Shown here: one piece after another, positions 51,287 through 64,000 of the stretch
How the letters are laid out: every line of letters starts with the position of its first letter
Position numbering within the stretch: position 1 is the first letter of the stretch
From: Glossina fuscipes
Lineage: Eukaryota; Arthropoda; Insecta; Diptera; Glossinidae
DNA: 64,000 nt
Reading direction: 5' to 3'
Assembly: GCF_014805625.2 (NCBI RefSeq)
Contig: NW_023998415.1
Coordinates: 34,004,543 to 34,068,542, forward strand
Program-made: the position numbers and the translations under genes
The notes under the pieces: generated by a model
Databases searched by the model: none
The model's input: only the letters and a program-made list of their open reading frames with translations
What the model was told of the DNA's origin: nothing

Positions 51287-53099
51287 CAATGATTGTGCTT
51301 ATTATTAACTTATATAAACAAATTTAAATAAGCACAAAGCCCCATATATATAGGAAAGTATTTCTAAATATTAGTTGCTTATGTAATTTGTTTAAAAATT
51401 TTTGTAATTATTGATTTTTTTGGTCTGCAATTAATATCATGGATGGACGTGGACGATGCCAGCTACCACGCAGTTGTGAAGAATTTGTGATTTTAAATGA
51501 CTCTCTATATAGAATAGAGGTTCGTCTTATAGGTTTTTCTTCTTTCCGCTTCTTAAAGACTTTCGCATGCTACCACTAACATTGTGATAGAGAAATCCAA
51601 CTGTTCACATACCTCTTTAAGGATTGAGCATTGAGAAGAATTTCTTCGCATATAATTTAGGTACATGCTTAAAGGTAAGAGGCTTTACAATCGCTTGTTG
51701 ATATGAAGAAGAGCGGCGGATTATCAAATCTCGTTATAACGTATATAGCCGTGAGTCAGTCCAAAAAAGGGGGAACAAAAGTTGTGACCCTTTAAAAATT
51801 TACCTTAATTCTTAATGTACAGAGTGACTTTGTATTTATGCGATATATATTCGATTCGCTTCCTAATCGCATGAATGCGTCAATTAAATTAAAAAAGCAG
51901 TTGCTACAACGGGAAAGATTACTTTGGGAGAATTTTCGCTGTTCTTTCGGTTAATTGCTAGTAAGCTCATCATATCTGAATGATAGAATTGAAGCTCAGA
52001 TTTAGATTCTCAACATTGCCTTACAGAAGTCCTAATTACTAATGAGCAAATTTATTGGCCAAGTCATTGGCTTAGATTTACACTGAAGGAAATGAAATAA
52101 TCGAAGAACATTTTCTGTTTTACAAGAATAGGGTACTTCTTCTTGTTTGAGGTCCATTTGAATAATTATCCTAATGCTATAGGTTTATTTCTGATTCTCT
52201 TCTTACAAAATCAACAAAGTCGACTTAACAGATCTGCGTATAAAGTCGTTGCAATCATTCTCTTTAATGCGCAATGATTTATGATTTTGCCTTTAATATC
52301 AATTTAAACATTGGGGCCAAAGGTTGAACATATTAAAATGCGGTTATTAATTTGTTGTTGCATTTGAAATGTCCGTTTTGATTACCAAACAGGGAATAGA
52401 AACTTTTTATAACATTTAATTTAATTTAAGCAAATAAATGAAAAATTTTGCATTAGTTAAATTATATAAAATATGCATATATATATATATATATAAATGT
52501 ATCTTGAACTAATTAAATAAATTTCTCGTTTTTTGCCACATCTGCGTATGTTGTTAGTGCATAACGTTTATTGTTACACAACAAGCACTAGACGCACTAC
52601 AGATCGCATAATTTATAGATATATCCGATTAATATAAGATTTTTAGCAGCTTTGAACTATGTATCTCCGCATAATCTACTCATAATGCAGCATAAGAAAA
52701 CTTAATCGTACCAATTTTTAATCACAACAATCAGTGCGAATAGCAGAACTGACCCTGCAATATCGGTTCATCCGTCTATGTATGAATACTAAAGGGTAGC
52801 ACTACTGTAAATTTTTATAAAGATAAATTAACAAGCTAATGTTGCCCCTAACTAGTTCTCGACAATAAGAAAAACTTAGAAAGAACGCCTCATTGAGGCA
52901 ATCTTTTAGTAGACATAGGGCTTAAAGTAACGACTCGAAAATTTATAGCGCTTTTGGCCGAATAATTAATAGCTTGAGATTGGTTATAAATTCGCCTATT
53001 GAATACCATTGTATTCTCTTAACATTTTTTTCTTCATTGGGAAATAGATAGAGGAAAAATTACCATTCCATGTTGTTGACAGAGGTGCTTAAATCGTCG

Positions 53100-53612
53100 A
53101 GAGAAGCGAAATATGTCTATAATTCCAAAGTTGAGACAAATGGGTCTATTTGTGGCAACATATTCTGTATTAGATTTCTCATGAATGTAGTTTGGCTTTC
53201 AAAAAAAAAGTTTAACTTGTAAAATTTTATGATGAAATTTAGTCCGTGCAAGAATTTGGCACACAAATTAACCGCAGGCAATTTGGATCACATAGGTCAA
53301 ATGATTAGACTCTAACATATATAGGGATTGTCATGAAAAGGAAACTTTTATATGGAGAGAAACTTGAATTTCTCGTTTTTATATGACAGCAACTGATAGA
53401 TAATACAATTTTTAGGAAGTAAGTTAAGTTTGCGTCGTGTGACGTAATGTTTGGGCATCTTACAAATTTAAGAGGTTTCGGTAAAAGTATGCGTTTGCAT
53501 GAATATAATAATAAATTGTAATTTTTGAAGTGCGAATGAATAATTAATTGTACTAGGCAAAGTGATGTAAAGCATCTAGAGGTCGGTCTTGTCTGACTAT
53601 AATGTTTTGCAT
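53100..53612. repeat. Dispersed repeat family 3, shorter copy
   Basis: Shares with about 12770-13200 the blocks TGTCATGAAAAGGAAA, TTATATGGAGAGAAA, 'aatacaatttttaggaagta' and the terminal AAAGTGATGTAAAGC...TGACTATAATGTTTT, in the same order and orientation. Confidence 0.55.
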
Positions 53613-53619
53613 TGGAAAT

Positions 53620-53823
53620 TCAACTCATATCGTGCCGTAATTGCCCTGTTCCCGATAACTCTCGAATGGTAAAATTCGTTTGCGGTTTGAAATTTGTATC
53701 ATCAAATAAGTTTTGAAGATACTGTTGACCTGAATCTGCTTGATTCAAAGTTTTAATATTTTCAAAAATTATGAGAATAACAATTATGTTATATACAAAA
53801 ATTGTAGTGCTACATAGATGCAT
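53620..53823 (-). CDS. Candidate nested gene: small secreted peptide, 67 residues
   Basis: The minus-strand frame starts at ATG 53823 and stops at TGA 53620-53622. The first ~25 residues (MHLCSTTIFVYNIIVILIIF then ENIKT) look like a signal peptide with a hydrophobic core. The rest is polar: ADSGQQYLQNLFDDTNFKPQ then TNFTIRELSGTGQLRHDMS, with one N-glycosylation sequon (NFT) and no cysteine after the leader. A TATA-like TTTATAC lies on the minus strand at about 53868-53874, roughly 45-50 nt upstream of the ATG, with an in-frame stop between. The ORF begins just outside a family-3 repeat copy. Mature fly peptides of this size and layout include immune and accessory-gland peptides, but I recognise no family. 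A chance ORF remains possible in this AT-rich intron. Confidence 0.33.
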   Translation of the reverse strand: MHLCSTTIFVYNIIVILIIFENIKTLNQADSGQQYLQNLFDDTNFKPQTNFTIRELSGTGQLRHDMS

Positions 53824-54696
53824 TGCTAAATTAAGTTAAATGTTTTCCATATATGTCTCCGAGATCGTATAAAGTTAAGCCTGCATATATATGTAAGATA
53901 TTTAAAATAAGGAAAAAAAAGGGCCCACAACAAGAAAAGTAAAAAATAAAATTTTAAAATATTTGCAACCGCAATGATACATAAAGTATAAATAAAAACT
54001 GCATTTAATTGGTTTTTAATTTATTAAATATTCGATTGAAACGTAAATCTTTATCATTTACAATTTTCTCGACAATAGGGTTTTGCATCTAAATGGAAAA
54101 TGAAATTATATGCATATTAGATTGTGCATTGCATCGAATTGAAAAAATATGAATGAGAAACAGCAATGTTTGTAAAATGCATGCATACGATAACAAAGTA
54201 AATAACAATAAGGATACATAGTTATAAGTGTATTTGTATGCAATCGACGAAGAGAGTTAAAATCTTATTACACATTATAAATTTTATACTTGTGGTTGTG
54301 TTAGTACATTTTTGTGTAAAAATAAATAAAAAAAGAAAAAAAAAAAAATAAAATAAAAAAAAAAGGATGTACAGTTGCATAGTAAGCACAGTACATATAT
54401 ACATATGTATATATGAAATATTATATAGGAAATATATGAAATATGATCTGAAAGGAGAAATATATAAAAAAAAATAAAAAAAAAAATAAAAAAAAAAAAA
54501 CTAAAAAGTGAACTACACCCCGACGTTATAGGAAAATTTTATTATTCCGTACACGTGTATTCGACTTGTGAAGACTTGACAACCTTGAAACAGAACATAT
54601 CTAGGATTACTTAGATAACGAACGAACTTAGTTAGTTAGCAATTGTGAAATTTATTGTTGCTTCATTTTTAAATATCACTTTTGCTTCAATACCTC

Positions 54697-54729
54697 TCTA
54701 CCTACCTACCTACCTACCTACCAACCTAC
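54697..54729. repeat. CTAC tetranucleotide repeat
   Basis: About seven CTAC units. Confidence 0.9.
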
Positions 54730-56289
54730 ATAGTGATCAAATGCTAACATTGATTTTTTTCACTCAGTCTGCCAACAGATTGTCAATTATATGAGCAGAA
54801 AACGAATAACAATTTTAATTGTGCCCTCCGGCCCTGTACATGGAATATATTATCTACAAAATGCTATTATTATTACTTATTTATTTACATATTTATTTAT
54901 TTATTTTTTTTTATTTTTTCAATTAAATTGAAAGTTTTAAGTCATACATATTGTATAACGTATATCTTATCTAAAATGTGTGTGTGTGTGTGTGTGTGTT
55001 TTTTTTTTCTTTTTCTCTATCTCTTTCGCATTCTCTTGCCATTTCTATTTACCCATACAAGAAACTAAAATATATAAATATGATTATTTTAATATGAAAA
55101 AACCGCATGCATATTGCTTGTAATATAAGCAGTTATCAAAGAAATAATTTTATTTACAATAGTCTTTATTTTACCATAAGCAGCAAGCGGTATTAAATGC
55201 ATTGCAACTCTATTCATTTTATAAGAATAAATTCAATTTACTCTTTCAAAATGAAGATAATATAATGCAATATAATCGCTCCAAGTTATAAATGTATGAT
55301 TTCTGGTATGTTTATGCTATACCATATCAAAAGTTTTATTAGCTCTGCGAAATATTTGTTACGTCAAAAAAAAAAAAAAAAAAAAAAAAACAATTAAAAA
55401 TATGCTCCAAGCTCCATGCTCCACAAAACACAACTTTCATAATCATTCTTAATGGCAAGTAAGTTCTTATGAATTTCAATTCTTGTATTGGTCCACAATT
55501 ACGGCTAAATTTTACTCGCTATGTTATCTCTATGCAATCATCTTTCAATTATTCCGTTATCTGTACTCTCCGGCCAAGTTGCCGACTTTAACCTGTTAGG
55601 GCGCCTGTTATCGCTGTTGTCTTCGCATTACTGTAAATATTTGCATTAAAGTCAATAAAATATATTCGTCTTTCTTTCGTTCCCTTCGTTACCAAAATCG
55701 GGCGAACTAATACATGAAAATTGCAAATTATTCCCTTAATTATGGACGTTATTATCTTCTTACTGCAGGGATTAATATTTTCCTTTGCTTTTAACCTTTT
55801 AAATGGCCTTGTGAAGTATTTAATTCCAGATTGTCAATAAATGGCTTCCATTGATTGGATGCTACGGCTGACGTTTTGAATGCCGCCTCACAATCAATTA
55901 TATGAACTTTTTGTCAAAGTTTCCTATGGGTTGTAATAAATTTTTTATTTTTTTTTTCTGCTTATTATGGATTCATGAACTGATTAGGCCAAGTAACAAT
56001 GTTTATTCGTTTGTAATGAAGAAAAAAGAAAAGAAGCAGATAAGTAACAGGTAATAAAAAAGGATAAAAATTTGACAGTTAAAAAGACAGACATAGATAA
56101 AATGCGTTAAAAATTGCTCAAAGTTTTTATGGGGTTATCCATGTCATCGTCCCGATTCCGTAACCCTGTTTCAGTAACACGTGTAACACGGACCTATTTA
56201 TCGCCCAGGGCAATGTTGTGGATATCACTACGGATTGTTTAATGACCGCTGAAGGTGTTAAAATAGTAAAAGCTTACTTCAAAAATACT

Positions 56290-56930
56290 GGCTTTATAGT
56301 AGATACGTTTCGTGCGTTTTCCTTCAACGTTGAGGCTCATGTGTCACTTGACGGATGTGTCAGTAAGCAAAATTGTTGAATTTGTGGCAATGACGGCCCG
56401 TCCACAAGTAATTGTCGAAAAACCGTTGCATTCCTGAAAAGTCGCTGTATGATGTAGCCTTTGATCTGAAGGTGATAGACTAGAGTGTAACATAAATCGT
56501 TCATTCTAACGGCAACAGCCTCGTGATAAACAATTTTTCGTTTTTTTTTTTTTTTTGCGTGAATTTGAAGAAAAAAACAGTGAGGATATGTACTTTCCAC
56601 AGGATGATGCCAAAGAACTACACAATAAACGAGAATCTGTATTTTCACGGTTTGGTGATCTAAACGGGCCGCCAAGATCGTGTGATTCCCTCAACTATAG
56701 ATTTTTTGTTTTGCGGTCTTACATAAAACATTGAGTTTATGCGATCAATTCTCAAATTCTTGACGCTTTGAAAACGAACAGTCTGGTTGAGCTAGTGCTC
56801 GCTATGCGCACGCAAGACGTGAAAGAAAAGTACCTTAAAAGAATCTACTCCTAAAAGATGTCTCCTGGAGGATAATTGAATGATATTTTTAATATAGTGA
56901 AATAAAAAGCAAAAATTTGTTTCAAATCTC
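56290..56930 (+). mobile_element. Decayed DD(D/E) transposase of the Tc1/mariner superfamily, copy 2
   Basis: Plus-strand blocks in order: FRAFSFNVEAHVSLDGCVSK-QNC ('fSDEAHFhLdGyVNKQNCRiW', first aspartate), VIVEKPLHS in a shifted frame, YFPQDDAKELHNK ('WFQQDGATCHTa'), then FSRFGDLNGPPRSCDSLNYR ('iSRfGDvnWPPRSCDLTPLD'). Frameshifts and stops separate the blocks, and the two catalytic-site blocks are altered. It is the same lineage as 33890-34640. Confidence 0.65.
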
Positions 56931-58047
56931 AATCGAAAAGTGCATGGGAGTGCATATGTGTACTCTGACGAGCTATATTTAATAAACACGTTATCCGTTA
57001 CCCCAGCCACCACACACTACCACAACAAAGGAAAGAATGCATCTATGAATATTGTAACAATTATATTTTTAATTGCAGAACAGTTTATGGATCTCTTGAA
57101 GTCCTTTTTCCGCTTCGTAGTTGTAAATAACTTCCAATTATCCGGTAAAGCGTATAAGCGGCACTTAATTGCCGAATTGTGAAAGATGTATTCGAAGTCG
57201 AATAAAACCCTTCTTTTCTTTGCCGTTGCTATTCCATTCTTCTGATTAGATGTTATAAAAAAAAAAAAAAAAATAAAAAAAATTTCCATACTTCATATAT
57301 AGAATATAAGCAAAGAATTATAAAATATTTAAAAAATTTGTTTGAAAGTTAGATAAGAAAAACAAAAAACTAGGCAGCTTAGCAACTAACTATTGTGCCC
57401 CGCAGGGCCTTTTTCTACATTATTCATCAACTCACGCAATTAAATAATTTGTATTTTAATGGAAAAGTCTAACGAAAAATGAAAAATGAAAAATATTCTT
57501 TCTTTCTATTCTTTAGCCTACTTCTTTCTATGCCCATATCCGAATAGAAAATAAAAGGTGAACTTGTTTTGCTTTTGAGCATATAATTGTTTACGAACGG
57601 CTGAATAAAACAATGAACTATTTTCAAGTGTAAGTCAACAAGCAGTTTTTATAAATTTACACATACGAGGGATTTTAATAATACAGTATTCAAAAAGTGT
57701 CTATGCAACGAACGATAACATGTGCTTTCAAGTGTAAAACAAAACAAAGTTTTCTTAATTTCATTTCATTCTCTTATTATTCCATTTGCTATTGTTGCAA
57801 ATCTATTTCGCTTTTTTTTATCAAAAAAGCAAAGAAAAAACAAAAAAAAAAAAAGGAAATGAAAACAAACCAAGTTTCCAGCCTGTTTTATTTATGCCAA
57901 AAAGAGAAAATATTTTAATTTTTTTATTTTGGTTTTCCATACAAATTTATCCTCATAAATATTATGAAAAAGCAGCTCCTTTCATTCTGTCATCATCATT
58001 CAGTTTTTTTTCCACGTTCCTTGATCTCGGTTATAGTTTTATTTTCA

Positions 58048-58104
58048 TTACATATATACATACATACATACATACCTACATACATACATACCTACATACA
58101 TACA
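58048..58104. repeat. ACAT/ACCT tetranucleotide repeat
   Basis: About 13 ACAT units with two regularly spaced ACCT variants. Confidence 0.9.
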
Positions 58105-61103
58105 TGTGCATACGCGCAGTGTATTTTGAATATTTTACTTACAAGTCTTTAAATTGTGTATTTAAAGAAAAAAAAAAAAAAAATTGTTTTCCGTTGGAAA
58201 ATTGTTTTAAAAATGCAATTTTTTTCCTCTCTTGTTTATCAGCACCTTTTTGCTTATATGTTGTTATGGCATTGTCAGTCATTGCAGTGATTTGATACGT
58301 TCGCGATCGTTGTTAGAAATGAGCCCAACAATGATTGAAAATCAATTTCTTTGTCGCGGCATGCCTTGAATTAACATATAACATTCATTGCATGTTATTT
58401 CTTTGACTAAAATATGCCGCCGCCGAACGTGGCATCGGAAATAACAGACACACACGCAGCATAAGTTTGTGGACAATCTTAAGTAAATTCATTTAAATTG
58501 TTGCAGGGATAAAGAAAAAATAAATTATATACGCTTTGCTGTTTATTTCTCCTATCGAAATATAAATAGAATAAGGTCTTATGCAGACGATGCAGGACAG
58601 ATGGACAGACGAGCAGATAGACGCATGAAAATGAAAGTGATCGGTTAAGAGAAACAATGACCAACTATAGCTAAAGCAATTAATTAAAACCATATGTAAA
58701 ATTTAATAAATAGAAAGTAACTCTAACCGAGGTTCACTGCAAGCTAAGATTAACTTGATTTTTTCACTACATTATCATGTAATATATTGATAATATTATA
58801 TCTTTTGACATGAAAAGTGAACAAAGTCGTAGTCTTTTGCATGCCTATACGTGATGCCATCTGCCACATATAATACAAATAAGTTGAAGAAGCCACATTA
58901 GTAATAAGCAAAAGAAAAAACAAAAAAAAAGATAAAAAAGAAAAATAGAATTACTTTAACTCAAAAAATTAAAGTCAAATTTTGTTTTATTTACATAGTT
59001 GTTCAGATTACTTTTCACTTACATTTACATATACTAATATTGCGAAATTGTTGTACATAACAATTCATGTAACAAGATGTAAGCTAGAAAAATTGTAAGA
59101 AGACACGTTTCACATTTTCTACTTTATAAACAATATTTACTGGACTTAAGGCCAATTTTAAATGGATATTCTCCCCTTCCATTACAAAAGAAGAGTGATT
59201 ACATGTGTAGGTCCATGTATACATATTATTTAAATAAAACAATAATAAATATTAAGTACACATTGATATTTAACAACTGATTAAATTTCGTATCATTTGC
59301 AATGAACAAGAAATTTAAAATAATACAAATATAAACAAACATACGTATACAGTTCGCTTCGCTTAAAGAGAGCCACCGTATTTTGAATGCTTTCAAAAAG
59401 ATCATTTTGCCGTGCAAAACTGTGTGAAAATCGTTTATAATTAATTTTATATCCATAACACTTAGGGATATATTAAATATACTTAATATATGCAACGCCT
59501 AAAGGTATGCCACGAAAACGAACAAATTTCTTCTTCTCGGCCTATGCTTTCTTTTCGTGTGTGCATTTAAATTCCCGATTGTAATATCAAACATTTATCC
59601 AAAAACTGATCCATCTTTTCTCTTTCCTTTCTTTTTTATTTTTTTTTTTTTGTTTTTTACTTAAATTATGTTATTTAACATTAAGCTTAAAATTGCATTT
59701 AAATGTTAATCTTAAAAAAAAAAAATCTTTTTATCAAATTGAAATTTTTAATTCAAGATTAAAGACGTCTTTAAAGTACTGATAGCTGATAGCTGAGGCT
59801 GTCGGCTTTATTGAAAACTCTACCGCGACCATTGAGTTATTAGTTCGAGATTCTTAGTCAACTTTCAGTTTCGCAACTACTAAACAAGTTTACTTCCTTA
59901 AGAAAGCCCCTACAGGGGAAATCGATTTTTACCTTTTCACAATGGATCTATAAGTTGAATATAAATTTTAATATATATTTTCTTAACAGCTGGACACGTT
60001 AGTTAGCCAGTGTATATTGTAAACTAAGTCAATTGGTTAACAAAAATATTCTTTTAGTTTATAGTGCTACTAATAACAATAGCTATTTTATCATTGTAAC
60101 ATTGCAAACATTATTAAGATCGACAATTTATGCTTTGTAAGCATATAATATCCGTTATTATTGTGTATAAGTAAGTGGGGGACGTAAACAAAATTTAGCT
60201 ATTCCTTCCTGTTCATATGAATGAATGGATATTATAACAACAATATGCGGCTATTAAGAGCTATATAAATTATTGGAGTCAATGTAAAAGGAAATGCGAT
60301 CGAAATGAATGCTTTCCGGGCAGGAAATAGCTAAGTAAACAACCAATATTAGCCTAAATAAGCGAAACTATTGGCTCGATAGCCTATATGGTAAAAAAAA
60401 TAATCGATTATCGCCTTAAAGTTTCGAGCTTTTCATGAACGAAATATAGAAAGTGCTTGCACTGCATACAGATGTTTGTGTGTGAATTGCTTTTTCAAGT
60501 ATTCAGTTATTGAACTAAACAACTGCTCGACTACTGAACCGAAGCGATCAGATTGTCTCTGCTGTGTATTCGAATTTAAGCAATTTAACTTAAGTGCAAA
60601 CTGTGAGAATGGAAGGGACCTCTTACAGAAAATACCAAATATATTGAATGCACTTTTAAGGCTAATGAAAACATTCACTATTTTATTATAATTTTGTTAG
60701 CTGATACCTACTATTTTATCATTAGAATTTCACTTATTATATTACTTTATCTTATTTCGCCTAGTATCATAATTTGTCATATTGTATATATTGAAGTAAT
60801 AAAAAAAAAAAAAAAAAAAAAAAAAAATGATAAAATTAATTGAATTACAAATATTTAAATGAAGGCATACTGTTCAGTTAATTGAAAAGTACTGTCTATA
60901 TATATTTATATGTATGTGTATAGGCGTGCATGTGATTTACATGTACATGTAGAAACACAAAGTCGAATTCAATAAACCTAAAAAGTTTCAACAGATATTA
61001 ATGTGTATTTAGGTTTTAAAGATGTTGTGGTAACATTAGCAGTGGTAATCCAACCAAAAACCAGACAATGTTGAATTGAAGGATTTAAATTTTAAATGTA
61101 TGC

Positions 61104-61142
<39 letters not shown>

Positions 61143-61394
61143 CATATATGCTTATGGGCGTGTGCATAAGTGTTGGTGTGTTTGTGTGTCCATGTAGATT
61201 TGGAAAATTTACATAACACATTTGTGAAAAGTTTGCATATATGGTTATTTGTTGTTTTTATGAATTTTTTATTACTAAACATATACGAAACATATTCAAT
61301 TTTATAAATGTGTTAGTTGGCTCTAAGTTTTTACTTTTCTCGCATTTTATTTTCAAATATTTTCATTTGTAGAACTAGCAATTTCAACACTCAT

Positions 61395-61440
<46 letters not shown>

Positions 61441-62054
61441 ATACACATACATGTACAACTATATGTATATCGTTGTATATTGCATTTTAAATTCAATTTT
61501 AGTTTTCAAGTTTGTACATGTGCGCATATTTACATGTGTGTCTGTCTGTTAGGGTTATGTATCACGTGTGCGTATAACGGTCTAAAACAATTGAATGTTT
61601 GCCAAAGCCAAACTTATACCATGATTTTTCCAAATATTTAATTAAATTTAATAATTAAACATAAAGCGGCCAACTAAAAAACCCCAACAATATAAGCAAA
61701 AGTAATAATATCACGATAAGCAAAAGCAATAATACTTTTGCAATTTGTCCAACAAAAAAAAAAAAAAAAAAAAACAAATAAACCATATATTCATAATTTT
61801 TGGGAATTTACACACAAAAAAAAAAAAAAAAATATATAGATAAATAAAAGATAGATAAGTCAAATTTTTACCCAAACACCGATAACTTGCAGTAGTTTTT
61901 TGCTGTTCATTTCTCGCCTATCACTTTGGACCGGGAATCTCGACTTATAAGTATTTTCTACACCAACTACCGTAGGATGGTGGTGCATTCGTTTTGCCAT
62001 AACGTTTGCAACAGTCACGAAGCGTAGAAGAAAGCTTCAGGAGTTCTTATGAAA

Positions 62055-62357
62055 TGTATCCACAGGTGGACAGTAACAGTAGGTGCATATATGTGAAAAC
62101 TTGAAAATAACGCAATATTTTATATAATACTGGGAAATAAAAATCTTCATAAAAATTAGCTCAAACAATCATTAGTTAGCATAACTACCACTATTTTTAA
62201 GGACAGCTTCGGTTCATTTTGGCATAGATGAAATTAATTTCCAGCACCTCTCCACTGGAATATTATGCCATAGTTTTTGAATATTTTCCTACAATTCTTT
62301 TTTTTTTGCTACAGGAAACCTGGCCCTAAATCTACTTAAAGGTTCTTAATAGGATTG
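62055..62357 (-). mobile_element. Decayed Tc1-like element, C-terminal part
   Basis: The minus-strand frame 62270-62172 reads WHNIPVERCWKLISSMPK, then one stop where an Arg codon CGA became TGA, then TEAVLKNSGSYAN and the native stop. This is the characteristic Tc1 transposase C-terminus. Upstream, NPIKNL near 62352-62337 is the 'NPIENLW' third-carboxylate block. TATCCACAGGTGGACAG at about 62058 may be the outer terminal repeat. The rest of the element is missing. Confidence 0.65.
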
Positions 62358-63184
62358 ACCTTGGCAGTCGGTTGCACCGATTTCGCTGTTCAGACGAAGA
62401 AGAAGCAACTGAAACAATATAAAAACGCAGAACTTTTTACTGCGAGAACTAACTCACGTGAGATTCCTGGAATTAGTTTTCATTTGAGTATTGTGATATG
62501 CGTGGGATCTGTGGGAGCTACATTATACGATTTCTGTGGTGTAGATCTAAAAAATATACCTCGTACCTATTTTCCTGTCTACCTGTGTAAATATATTCTT
62601 GATCAGCGATCAATTTTATGTTGATCTAAGTATGCCTGTCCATCTGTATGCCTGTGCGGATGTATGTTGTTCGCATTTCATTGTTTGCAAAAATTAAGAC
62701 GTTGACTTAATATTTGAGAGAAACATAGGGAACCCTTGCACGCTTGCGTGTTGATACTGGGCTAATGCGATATAAGGGCACGTAGCTAGCAAACGGTAAA
62801 CTGAAAACACTTGGGCTTCTCCAAGCGTGTGGAATACTTATAAATTAATTAAAATAGTAGAAGGTTGAAATTTTTTACTTAGTTTATATAGGGGATTTTA
62901 TTATTGCCTGTTTTAAGAAATATAAAAAGTCGGCCACACCCACACAAAGTTATAAGTGATAAAATTTTTCCTCATTACTCTTAAATTACAGTATTGTGTA
63001 AAGTATTGTGTGTTGTATAGATGTTTTATTTTTCAAAAACGAAAACGGACGACCATGCCCATTATAAATAAATATTTATTTATTTTTTTTTTATTTATTT
63101 ACTCATGAAACTCAGTCGACCCGTAAAAATAAATCCTACACTATATTTTATAATTAGGTGCTTGCAAGTATTCTGATCATTTTT

Positions 63185-63560
63185 TCATTTGAAAAAGGCA
63201 TTTATTGAGAAAATTTGGTCCAAGCAAGAGGATGATTTTGCGTCTATTAACCGCTCTTGCTGATCTCTTTTGCAACAATACATCGTTCAATTTGTTCAAT
63301 TAATGCCGGTAGAAATCTGCACTAACAGTTTCATTCAACTTTAGCAGCTCGCAACAAAATTTTACGGCCATGACTGTTCTGCTTCGGTGTCGATATGGGC
63401 GATTCTTTTGGTCTAACTCGTGACTTTTTGCGCTTGATCTTGTCGTAGTAGATCCACTTTTCATCGCCGCGTTCGCCAGTTTCCTTCAACTGCTAGACTG
63501 TTCGAAAGTTCTTTCAGTGTTTGACCTGGGTTTTCATTCACCTTGCAATACACTGTCTTC
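63185..63560 (-). mobile_element. Decayed mariner transposase fragment
   Basis: Minus-strand pieces include NPGQTLKELSNSLAVE (N-terminal DNA-binding part), GDEKWIYYDKIKRKKSRV (63460-63405, the first catalytic Asp motif 'TGDEkWi.yd..kRkksw'), NETVSADFYRH-stop-LNKLND and RRKIILLL. The copy breaks off exactly at the expected 'HDNARPH' second-aspartate motif. It carries stop codons and frameshifts and is nonfunctional. Confidence 0.7.
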
Positions 63561-63969
63561 GAACTGTTTGACCCTCTAGGCGACTCTAAAAGAGTTTGAT
63601 GATTTCTTCAAATCAAACAAAAAGGCAATAAACGCCGAAAATTGAATTTTCAGCGTTCCATGATTAACCTCTAGATATATCGACTGACTCAATAATGCGA
63701 AATGGAAAGCTGTTACTTTATGTACAGAGAGATAAAAATCATTTAATGTACTCGTTGTGTACATTGGTACTTCGCATTACTTTATCACCTTATTCACCAG
63801 TAGATGTCGGTGATCGAAATATATGCAAGCACCTGTTAATAACTACTATAAGTTAGTTATTTTAAGAAAACTTGATAGGAAAAAAAAAAAAAAAAATGAA
63901 AAAATAAAATGAATAAATTTCATGAATAAATAAAATGCATGTACACATCTAGCAGAGAGCGACACTCAC

Positions 63970-64000
63970 AGCCGGTACAGATCCGAGTTGATACTGGACC
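63970..64000 (-). CDS. Most 5' coding exon visible (partial, runs off the right edge)
   Basis: The last 31 bases before a strong donor (CGGCT|GTGAGTG, 63970/63969). In the frame required by the next placed exon it reads SSINSDLYR with CT left over; CT plus the T of the 51-nt exon gives Leu, so the chain SDLYR-L-AYYSKN stays open. Only 31 nt are visible, so frame choice rests on phase matching alone. Confidence 0.6.

Noticed and set aside
57786..58295. 169-residue plus-strand frame
   Set aside because: It is built from poly-K, poly-F and an ACAT tetranucleotide repeat; low complexity only.

Overview
The window reads as nuclear DNA of a higher fly (Diptera). It is AT-rich and full of poly-A/T, TA, CA and TTA microsatellites. 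It has GT-AG introns, opa-type CAA/CAG glutamine codons, and many decayed Tc1/mariner transposons. A tephritid-like fly is my guess from the flavour of the repeats; nothing here proves the genus. There is no bacterial-type operon, rRNA, recognisable tRNA or CRISPR array.

Almost everything belongs to one minus-strand gene that runs past both window edges. From 5' to 3' on the minus strand I can place five phase-matched coding exons: 64000-63970 (partial), 20295-20245, 19801-19704, one giant exon 5419-302, and 139-1 (partial). Splice phases are 2, 2, 1, 1, and the reading frame stays open through every junction. The giant exon alone encodes about 1,706 residues of low-complexity, apparently disordered protein with glutamine tracts, a proline run, two helical segments and three copies of an RKY...LIEP...RAA.PFG motif. 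I do not recognise the gene. The composition suggests a cytoskeletal or scaffolding protein, which is inference only.

Layout: 1-5419 is exon-dense coding sequence. 5420-19703 is a 14.3-kb intron with dispersed repeats and one possible alternative terminal exon. 19704-20295 holds two short exons. 20296-63969 is a 43.7-kb intron. That giant intron contains a textbook-looking recursive (ratchet) splice point at 50246/50245, a possible 45-nt cassette exon, at least seven dead DNA-transposon fragments, three families of dispersed repeats, and one small minus-strand ORF (53823-53620) that could be a nested gene for a secreted peptide. A run of 10 N inside a CA repeat (35402-35411) is an assembly gap.

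The main biological interest is the splicing architecture of the long introns, the unrecognised giant disordered exon with its internal repeats, and the candidate nested secreted peptide. All exon calls come from reading splice signals and phase by eye. No alignment or RNA evidence was available.
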